A DNA stretch of 8,167 nt from Thermoplasmata archaeon (GTDB lineage Archaea; Thermoplasmatota; Thermoplasmata; Thermoplasmatales; Thermoplasmataceae), in NCBI GenBank assembly GCA_021850745.1, contig JAJZKX010000061.1:1-8167 (forward strand), in the 5' to 3' direction. Of this stretch, positions 1 through 5,617 are shown one piece after another (position 1 is the first letter of the stretch; the number at the start of each line of letters is the position of its first letter). The notes beneath the pieces were generated by a model that was not told the DNA's origin, ran no database searches, and saw only the letters and a program-made list of their open reading frames with translations. The position numbers were made by a program, and so were the translations under genes.

Positions 1-1969
1 CCATTTTCTCTTCCCTTCCAGTGGTCTTTCGGGCGTCATCAAGCATAGTCATGCAGTAGGGGCATGCAGTCACAACCGTGGAGGCTCCGACCTTGTCGGC
101 CTGCTCAATCCTCTTGTGCGAAATGAGCGTGCCCTCCTTCTCCTCCATCCAGAGCCTTCCGCCGCCAGCACCGCAGCACAGGGCCTTGCTCTTGTTCATC
201 TCCATCTCCTCGTAATTGGCGGCAAAGCTCTTGACCACGTCCCTGGGCTCCTCGTAAAGCTTGTTGTACCTTCCCACATAGCAAGGGTCATGGTACGTGT
301 ATTTCTCGAGGGTGTCTGAGTCAAGGGCCCTGACGCTGAGCTTCTTTTCAGAGATGAGCCTGTTGATGAATTCTGTGTGGTGGTGCACCTCCAGCTCAAT
401 GCCGAAGTCCTTGTATTCATTCTTCAGGGAGTTGAAGCAGTGTGCGCAGCTTGTTATGACCTTCTGCACGCGGTTGGCCTTGAGGGTTTCAACGTTGCCC
501 TTTATCATCATGTCTGCCAGGTACTCATTCCCGGTTCTCCTGGCAGGGTCCCCGGTACACTTTTCCTGCGACCCCAGGATTGCGAAGCTCACATTTGCCT
601 TCTTGAGGATCTTTGCAACAGACTTTGCGATTTCCTGGTTCCTCTTGTCGAAGCTTGCAACACATCCTACCCAGTAAAGGACATCATACTTTGCATCCGG
701 TGTTTTTGAAAGGTCAACGATCTCCAGGCCATCTGCCCAGTCTGCTCTGGTTGACGGATCTATGGAGTACGGGCTGCCATACTGCTCTATGTTCCTTGTG
801 AGGTCTATGACTTCCCTTGGTGCTTTTCCCTGGTTCAGCACGAGCGACCTCCTCATGTCCACAATCTTGGAGACATGGTCGATCATCACGGGGCACTGCT
901 CAACGCACGCCATGCATGTTGTGCAGGACCAGAGGTCCTTCTCAAGTATGGGTTCACCAATAACGGTCTTGAAGATCTGGTCCCTTTCGCCACCCTTTGT
1001 TCTGTACTCTTTGCCCTGAGCTACCACAACTTCCCTGATATCCCAGATTATGTCCCTGGGTGAAAGGGTCTTGCCGGTGAGGTTTGCAGGGCAGTTTGCG
1101 GTGCATCTTCCGCACTCAGTGCAGGCGTAGAAATCAAAGTAATCTTTCCAGTTGAAGTCCCGTATGTCAGTGGCGCCAAACCTTGTTTCCTTCTCGAAGT
1201 CTATTGGCTTCAGGATCGCCTGGTCTTCCGTGGAGAACAGAACATTGAAAGGCGCTGCAAAGAGGTGGAGGTGCTTTGAGGTGGGTATATATGCAAGGAA
1301 TATGATGAAATCAGCCGCGTGTATGGAGAAGGCAATCCAGTAGACATAATATCCTGTAGAGGCTGAAATCTTCGGGAGTATTGATGCAAGGGCATAACTT
1401 ATGGGTGTATTGGCGGGCGCAAGGGTTTCCCCAATGCTTCCCGGTATCCCCGCTGAGACTCCATCAAGCCTCAGGACAGAAAGCACGAAGTACGTTGCCA
1501 TGAGGATCCCAACCAGGGAGAGGATGAACCATGCCTCAAAGCCGTTGTAGCCCTGGTACCTCGGGATCTTTATCCCCCATCTCCGTATGAACGCATAGAT
1601 CACATCCACAAGGGCTATGAGTGCGAATATATCGACCGTGAAGAAGGCAACCTGCTCAAATGTCCCGGAAAGAAGGTGTGTGCCCGGGAAGATTGCACTG
1701 ACAAAGAAATCGCTGGAATATGAGGCGAAGGCTATGAATGCCCAGAACATCAGCGCATGCATGATTCCTCCGCCGAGGTCCTTGAAGAGTTTGCCCTGTA
1801 AGAAGACATTCCTAATGACAAGGTATACACGCCGCCCAAGCTGGAGTTTCAGCCCCGGCTTCTTTTCGGGTATTTTGACGGCATTCCAGAGGAGCCTGTA
1901 TATTGTGAACAGGAAGAAACCTGCAGACAATAAGAGCCCAATCAGAACAATGATTGAAAATACATACAT
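1..1969 (-). CDS. Membrane-bound HdrD-like Fe-S oxidoreductase, EtfD/Emo-type ETF:quinone oxidoreductase (partial, 3' end outside window)
   Basis: The 656 visible codons begin at ATG 1969 (MYVFSIIVLIGLL), preceded by a GGTG motif 7 nt upstream. The C-terminus lies beyond the window. Seen: about five hydrophobic segments (roughly 3-23, 68-90, 107-128, 146-167, 205-228) with His71, His217 and His233/235 as candidate heme-b ligands, as in NarI-like domains. Two ferredoxin-type clusters follow (Cys283/286/289/293 and Cys349/352/355/359), then two CCG domains: Cys436, CTGD at 471-474 and CAHC at 508-511; Cys563, CCG at 598-600 and CPYC at 636-639. Family knowledge: proteins of this architecture (mycobacterial EtfD, Emo of anaerobic bacteria) take electrons from ETF and pass them to membrane quinone. 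Inference: it does this here, since etfBA lie directly upstream on the same strand. The gap to etfA contains poly-U tracts and a promoter-like site, so it may be a separate transcript. Alternative: a partner of another HdrD-type donor. The architecture is certain, the electron partner is inferred. Confidence 0.9.
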   Translation of the reverse strand, partial: MYVFSIIVLIGLLLSAGFFLFTIYRLLWNAVKIPEKKPGLKLQLGRRVYLVIRNVFLQGKLFKDLGGGIMHALMFWAFIAFASYSSDFFVSAIFPGTHLLSGTFEQVAFFTVDIFALIALVDVIYAFIRRWGIKIPRYQGYNGFEAWFILSLVGILMATYFVLSVLRLDGVSAGIPGSIGETLAPANTPISYALASILPKISASTGYYVYWIAFSIHAADFIIFLAYIPTSKHLHLFAAPFNVLFSTEDQAILKPIDFEKETRFGATDIRDFNWKDYFDFYACTECGRCTANCPANLTGKTLSPRDIIWDIREVVVAQGKEYRTKGGERDQIFKTVIGEPILEKDLWSCTTCMACVEQCPVMIDHVSKIVDMRRSLVLNQGKAPREVIDLTRNIEQYGSPYSIDPSTRADWADGLEIVDLSKTPDAKYDVLYWVGCVASFDKRNQEIAKSVAKILKKANVSFAILGSQEKCTGDPARRTGNEYLADMMIKGNVETLKANRVQKVITSCAHCFNSLKNEYKDFGIELEVHHHTEFINRLISEKKLSVRALDSDTLEKYTYHDPCYVGRYNKLYEEPRDVVKSFAANYEEMEMNKSKALCCGAGGGRLWMEEKEGTLISHKRIEQADKVGASTVVTACPYCMTMLDDARKTTGREEKM

Positions 1970-1992
1970 AACTTACACCAAGCTTTCAGATT

Positions 1993-2008
1993 TGCTGTAA
2001 TAACAGCA
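1993..2008. repeat. Inverted repeat TGCTGT-N4-ACAGCA upstream of the membrane oxidoreductase gene
   Basis: Perfect 6-bp arms are separated by AATA. The site lies between a minus-strand TATA-like element (2016-2021) and the ATG at 1969, close to where transcription should begin (about 1992). That position would suit a repressor operator. Operator function is inference. Confidence 0.45.
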
Positions 2009-2013
2009 TGCTC

Positions 2014-2023
2014 TTCATAAAGG
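2014..2023 (-). promoter_or_regulatory. Candidate archaeal TATA element for the membrane oxidoreductase gene
   Basis: The minus strand reads CCTTTATGAA. Placing initiation about 25 nt downstream (near 1992) gives a leader of about 24 nt that includes the GGTG ribosome binding motif before ATG 1969. No transcript data, so this is a pattern-based call. Confidence 0.4.
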
Positions 2024-2066
2024 TTGCAACTAAAATAATTTTTTTGGAGTGATTATGGATTATTGT

Positions 2067-2088
2067 AAAAATAGATTGCTTCAAAAAA
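2067..2088 (-). terminator. Poly-U tracts after etfA, candidate archaeal terminator
   Basis: Downstream of the etfA stop codon the minus strand carries a run of six T (2088-2083, starting 12 nt after the stop codon) and a run of five T (2071-2067). Archaeal termination commonly uses U-rich tracts without a hairpin. This would separate etfBA from the membrane oxidoreductase gene, although read-through is possible. Confidence 0.4.
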
Positions 2089-2099
2089 TTATGGCCAGT

Positions 2100-2993
2100 T
2101 CAGGCCCCAAGTGCCTGAACCAGTTTTGGAATTATCTGGAAAATGTCTCCAACAATGCCGTAGTCAGACTCGTCGAATATTGGCGCAGACTTGTCCTTGT
2201 TGAATGCGATCACAACCTTTGATCCCCTCATTCCAGCTATATGCTGTATCTGGCCTGAAATCCCCACAGCGATGTATAAGTTGGGCCTGACTTTCTTGCC
2301 TGAGATGCCGACCTGCCTCTCGTCACTGAGCCATTGGTAGTCCAGGCAGACTGGCCTTGATCCTGCGAGTTCGCCGTTCACGGCCTTCACAAGTGGTTCC
2401 ACCTGTGCAATGTTCTCCTTCTTGCCGACTCCCCTGCCAATGCTCACAATGACCTTTGCCTTCTCCAGGTTCACGCCGCTAGACTGCTTCTCTTCCACGC
2501 TTACAACTGTTACGGATGAGGGCTTTAGGTCTGCAGGCGTAATGGGAGATGCAGAATCCACTCTCTCAGCATCCACAATTCCGGGTGCAAACGTGAAGAC
2601 CTTCGAATCAGATTCCTCCTCAAGGACAGTCTTTCCACCAAGGAAGTATCTCTTTGTGTGGACGTTTCCCTGCCCTGGCTGGAACTCAGTTATCTCAGAG
2701 ATGATGCCTGCATCCAGAGACTGGCTGGCTGCGCCTGCAACTTCCCTTCCAAGGATGGTTGAGGCAATGAACATGTAGTCATAACCGCCTGCCTTGTAGG
2801 TGTCTGCAAGCCAAGCCGATACGTTGTCAAACTGGGGCTGGCCGTTGAGCCCATAGATTTTTCCGGCACCATAGTGGGAAAGTGCCTCTGCCTTTGCAGA
2901 GAATGTTGCGGCATCAACTTCACCCAGCTTCTTCAGGTATGTGACCATCTGGGCTGCCATTTCAGGAAATTCTGAAAATACCAGTGCCTTCAT
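2100..2993 (-). CDS. etfA: Electron transfer flavoprotein, alpha subunit
   Basis: This 297-aa protein is slightly shorter than typical EtfA (about 310-330). It binds the catalytic FAD of the heterodimeric ETF, which accepts electrons from acyl-CoA dehydrogenases. Seen: an N-terminal nucleotide-binding-like domain, then the C-terminal FAD domain with SIGRGVG (184-190), GSRP (211-214), QVGISGK (227-233), AVGISGQIQHIAGM (242-255, including His251), NKDKSAPIF (265-273) and DYGIVGD (277-283). These are the family's FAD-contact motifs. In many ETFs the third motif reads QVGQTGK, so the Gln-Thr pair is Ile-Ser here. Start ATG 2993 overlaps the etfB stop by 4 nt (ATGA), with GGGAGGAA just upstream inside etfB, which indicates translational coupling and 1:1 synthesis. 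Context with the downstream membrane Fe-S protein favours a respiratory, non-bifurcating role (inference). Confidence 0.97.
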   Translation of the reverse strand: MKALVFSEFPEMAAQMVTYLKKLGEVDAATFSAKAEALSHYGAGKIYGLNGQPQFDNVSAWLADTYKAGGYDYMFIASTILGREVAGAASQSLDAGIISEITEFQPGQGNVHTKRYFLGGKTVLEEESDSKVFTFAPGIVDAERVDSASPITPADLKPSSVTVVSVEEKQSSGVNLEKAKVIVSIGRGVGKKENIAQVEPLVKAVNGELAGSRPVCLDYQWLSDERQVGISGKKVRPNLYIAVGISGQIQHIAGMRGSKVVIAFNKDKSAPIFDESDYGIVGDIFQIIPKLVQALGA

Positions 2994-3730
2994 CTTGATT
3001 CCTCCCTTATGACCTTTGCAATCTCTGCAATTCCCTTGTCCATATCCTCAAAGACCACTTTCTTCCTCTCGCTCTTAGGGGCCTTGTTTGAAATGATCTT
3101 CACCTCCTTTCCTGCCAGTGTGGAGGCCTCAGTGTTGATTGGCTTTCTTCCAGCCTGCATGATCTGCATAACAGGCGGGAGCCTGGGCTCATTGATTTCC
3201 TGGGTAACTGAAATAACCACGGGGAAGTTTGCCTGTATTATCTGGTTGTTCTCTTCCAGTGCCCTCTTAACCTTTACCGTAGAACCGCTGACTTCAATTG
3301 AATTGGCATTTCCAAGCAGGGGGATGCCAAGGTAGCTTGCTATCTTTCCTGCAAGGAGACCTGAGATGGAATCAGCGGACTGGTTCCCAAGGATGACAAT
3401 GTCATGCTTCAGTGCCTTGATCTTCTCTCCAAGGACCTTTGCCGTGAGAGACGGGTTATTGCCCTTGAATCCAGTTATTATGTAGCCTTCGTCTGCGCCC
3501 ATTGCGTAGGCTTTTTTCAGTATGGCGCTTGAAAGTTCATTACCAAAGATAACTGCGGTTACCTTTCCGCCATATTTTTCCTTAATCCTAACTGCTTCCT
3601 CAACAGAATTCTCGCTGAGGTTTTCCAGTTTCAGGGGCACATTCTTCAATTGCGGTTCACCGGTTGTTGGATCAGGCTTGACCTGTTCCAGGTCCGGCAT
3701 CTGCTTTATCAGAACAACAATGTCCACCAT
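2990..3730 (-). CDS. etfB: Electron transfer flavoprotein, beta subunit
   Basis: This 246-aa protein is the partner of EtfA; in the family it binds AMP, or a second FAD in bifurcating types, and carries the loop that docks onto dehydrogenases. Seen: N-terminal IKQMPD (8-13), MGADEGYIITG (77-87), the nucleotide-binding stretch LGNQSADSISG (114-124), and the recognition-loop region NEPRLPPVMQIMQAGRKP (180-197), equivalent to the NEPRY...MKAKKK loop of other EtfB proteins. Start choice: ATG 3730 has GGTGA at 3740-3736 with 5-nt spacing. A GTG at 3739 in the same frame would add three residues but overlaps the Shine-Dalgarno motif itself, so it is unlikely. A TATA-like element lies about 55 nt upstream. 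The stop overlaps the etfA start. It is the first gene of the etfBA operon. Confidence 0.97.
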   Translation of the reverse strand: MVDIVVLIKQMPDLEQVKPDPTTGEPQLKNVPLKLENLSENSVEEAVRIKEKYGGKVTAVIFGNELSSAILKKAYAMGADEGYIITGFKGNNPSLTAKVLGEKIKALKHDIVILGNQSADSISGLLAGKIASYLGIPLLGNANSIEVSGSTVKVKRALEENNQIIQANFPVVISVTQEINEPRLPPVMQIMQAGRKPINTEASTLAGKEVKIISNKAPKSERKKVVFEDMDKGIAEIAKVIREESR

Positions 3731-3735
3731 TAAAC

Positions 3736-3740
3736 TCACC
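3736..3740 (-). promoter_or_regulatory. Ribosome binding site that fixes the etfB start
   Basis: The minus strand reads GGTGA followed by five bases and ATG 3730. It matches the archaeal anti-Shine-Dalgarno sequence and argues against the in-frame GTG at 3739. Confidence 0.75.
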
Positions 3741-3780
3741 GTTTACGTATCCTGAAGCCCTTCATCTCCCTTTATCTTTT

Positions 3781-3790
3781 GTGTATAAAT
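3781..3790 (-). promoter_or_regulatory. TATA element of the etfBA promoter
   Basis: The minus strand reads ATTTATACAC with a TTTATA core at 3789-3784. Initiation about 25 nt downstream would fall near 3760, giving a leader of about 30 nt that contains GGTGA before ATG 3730. It is a good match to the archaeal TATA pattern, without experimental support. Confidence 0.55.
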
Positions 3791-3795
3791 TGCAG

Positions 3796-3822
3796 TGCAT
3801 TTCACCGTGGGAGGCAAATGCA
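3796..3822. repeat. Inverted repeat TGCATTT-N13-AAATGCA upstream of the etfB TATA element
   Basis: Perfect 7-bp arms lie at 3796-3802 and 3816-3822, directly upstream of the etfB TATA/BRE zone (3784-3795). TGCAGTG also occurs directly repeated at 3791-3797 and 3819-3825, overlapping the arms. The position would suit a regulator acting at the promoter; this is inference. Confidence 0.4.
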
Positions 3823-3966
3823 GTGTAGCAGCAAGACAGCCTGTAAAAGGATATTTTTGGTTACATCCACCCATTGACGCGACCATGAATTCCCTGCAAT
3901 GCAAATTTCTGCCCTTGATATGGCAACTGCACAAGTAAAATGGCATGGCGATTGGTGATAAACAAG

Positions 3967-3976
3967 CCTAAATATG
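3967..3976 (+). promoter_or_regulatory. Candidate TATA element for the MutS-like gene pair
   Basis: CCTAAATATG on the plus strand could direct initiation near 3995-4002, giving a leader of about 85 nt before ATG 4085. A second A/T-rich element (TTATAT, 3985-3990) is an alternative that would start transcription near 4012. The choice between them cannot be made from sequence. Confidence 0.35.
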
Positions 3977-4084
3977 TGGTTCAGTTATATGGAATGCGGG
4001 ATGGAGTTCCCTAACGTCTCTGGAAGACTGATGACTCCTGGATGCCTTTGAGGGCATAATTTGATTATCACGGAAGGGAGTGGA

Positions 4085-5617
4085 ATGACGTCCAATCGGA
4101 GCCTGTTGTACAGATCACCGCCAGAAGAAACTGAACACGAAAGGGATATCCCTGATTTCTTTGTAGACCTAAACCTGGACCAGATTATGGAAGGCATAGC
4201 CAAACCATGGCAGGATTCTCCAGTAAGATCATGGTTTCTGAGTCCGCTCAGCGATGAGGGAGATATTAGGTACAGGCAGGATGCCTTCAGGGACCTGGAG
4301 ACACCTGAAACAGAAGGAAAACTGAGGGAGTTTTCACTCGGAATCAGGAGCATTTCAAGGCAGCTTGAATCTCAGGGAAACCTGTATGACATACAGAAGG
4401 AAGGATGGTTCCTGGCCACAGCTAGGAGTTATTGCAACCTGTTGAGGGATGCCTGGTCAGGTCTCCTGGGAGCGAAGCCGCAGTCGGAAGCCCTTAAGGG
4501 GCTGGCCAGCTACATCGGCGAATATATCGCTTCACCTGAATTCAAGGGGCTTGAGGAAGGCATCACAAGGGTTGAGGGCGCCCTCTCTCGGGTAAAATAC
4601 AACCTCATTGTGAAATCAGACAGGGTTACTGTTCAAGCTGCGGGTGAACAGGAAGGGGACTTTTCACAGTCAGTAAGGGAGGTTTTCTCAAGGTTCAGGG
4701 AAACAGAAGGCAAACCAAGGGAATTTCAAATCAGGCAGTTCCTGGGTGAGGGATACGTACATGCCCAGATACTGGCAATGATTGAGAAGCTCTACCTTGA
4801 TGAAATTGGCATCCTCAGGAAATTTGCAGATGAGCACCGCGATTTCATTGAACCCATCATATTAAAATTCTCCAGGGAAGCCCCATTCTACCTGTCATAC
4901 TTGGATTACACCTTAAAGGCAAGGGAAAGAGGGCTGCCCTTTTGCATTCCGCAGTTATCAGAGAGTTCAGGAATTTCCGCCAGCCAGTGCTTTGACCTCG
5001 CTCTGGCCGTGAAACTTTCAAAGGATAAGGCAGCAGTTGTAGCAAACGATTTCAGCCTGGAGGAAGATGAACGGATCATTGTAGTAACAGGGCCAAACAA
5101 TGGGGGGAAAACAACCTTTGCGCGTTCGGTGGGCCAGATTTTCTACCTGGCATCCCTGGGTTGCCCTGTTCCGGGAAATGCTGCGGCACTGGCAGTGCCT
5201 GATGGCATTTTTACCCACTTTGAACGATCCGAGAGCCTCGAAAATCTCAGGGGGAAGCTGGAGGATGACCTGCACAGGATAAAGAATATAATTGATTCTT
5301 CAACCAGCAGGAGTGTCGTGATCATAAATGAAATGCTCAGCTCAACAACTGTGAGCGACGCAACAGGTATAGGGAAAAGGATCATCGAGCTTATTGGTGA
5401 AAAAGGCTGCCTGTGCATTTTTGTAACATTCCTTGATGAATTCTCCACCTACAGTTCCACTGTGAGCATGGTGGCCCAGATAGATCCTGAGAATCCTGAA
5501 ATAAGGACCTTCAAAGTAATCAGGGAGCCTTCCAACGGATTGGCTTATGCCCGTGCCCTTGCACGCAAGCACCATGTTTCGGGCGAGGAGATAAGGGGGC
5601 GTGTTGCAAATGCCTGA
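4085..5617 (+). CDS. MutS-related ATPase without mismatch-recognition domain, paralog 1
   Basis: This 510-aa protein is much shorter than MutS (about 800-900 aa) because the mismatch-binding and connector domains are absent. Seen (numbered from ATG 4085): IRYRQD (61-66), the motif at the start of the MutS core region; a helical lever region to about 320; Walker A GPNNGGKTT (336-344); GIFTHF (374-379); an acidic helix around 382-403; Walker B strand ending in Asn415-Glu416 where MutS has Asp-Glu; and a C-terminal GLAYARALARKH helix. In MutS the strand after Walker B ends in a conserved His (THxxEL); here it is Phe449 (VTFLDEF). The start was chosen because GGGAG lies 4 nt before ATG 4085; TTG 4061 would add eight residues. 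It overlaps paralog 2 by 8 nt, so the two are probably made together and may form a heterodimer. The true substrate is unknown; mismatch repair is not supported. Confidence 0.9.
   Translation: MTSNRSLLYRSPPEETEHERDIPDFFVDLNLDQIMEGIAKPWQDSPVRSWFLSPLSDEGDIRYRQDAFRDLETPETEGKLREFSLGIRSISRQLESQGNLYDIQKEGWFLATARSYCNLLRDAWSGLLGAKPQSEALKGLASYIGEYIASPEFKGLEEGITRVEGALSRVKYNLIVKSDRVTVQAAGEQEGDFSQSVREVFSRFRETEGKPREFQIRQFLGEGYVHAQILAMIEKLYLDEIGILRKFADEHRDFIEPIILKFSREAPFYLSYLDYTLKARERGLPFCIPQLSESSGISASQCFDLALAVKLSKDKAAVVANDFSLEEDERIIVVTGPNNGGKTTFARSVGQIFYLASLGCPVPGNAAALAVPDGIFTHFERSESLENLRGKLEDDLHRIKNIIDSSTSRSVVIINEMLSSTTVSDATGIGKRIIELIGEKGCLCIFVTFLDEFSTYSSTVSMVAQIDPENPEIRTFKVIREPSNGLAYARALARKHHVSGEEIRGRVANA

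Larger units (their letters stand above)
3740..4084. other. Divergent intergenic region between etfB and the MutS-like gene pair
   Basis: About 345 bp with no convincing gene. It holds the etfB ribosome binding site and TATA-like element, an inverted repeat just upstream of that element (3796-3822), and on the plus strand an A/T-rich promoter-like element near 3967. A 25-codon open frame (3974-4051) lies ahead of the first MutS-like gene. A 67-codon minus-strand frame (3743-3946) was rejected. No tRNA-like structure was seen. Confidence 0.7.

Noticed and set aside
297..677. 126-codon plus-strand frame inside the membrane oxidoreductase gene
   Set aside because: It is antisense to a clearly conserved Fe-S protein with full cysteine motifs; it is a shadow frame.
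1617..2000. 127-codon plus-strand frame opposite the N-terminal membrane domain
   Set aside because: Antisense to the hydrophobic domain and start region of the minus-strand gene; no protein-like features.
1970..2099. Possible small RNA or gene between etfA and the membrane oxidoreductase gene
   Set aside because: Only poly-U tracts, a TATA-like element and one short palindrome are visible; no extended secondary structure or frame.
2410..2778. 122-codon plus-strand frame inside etfA
   Set aside because: Antisense to etfA, whose FAD motifs are intact; no ribosome binding site or family pattern.
3743..3946. 67-codon minus-strand frame upstream of etfB, rich in Cys
   Set aside because: It covers the etfB TATA element and inverted repeat, has no ribosome binding site, and shows no recognisable pattern.
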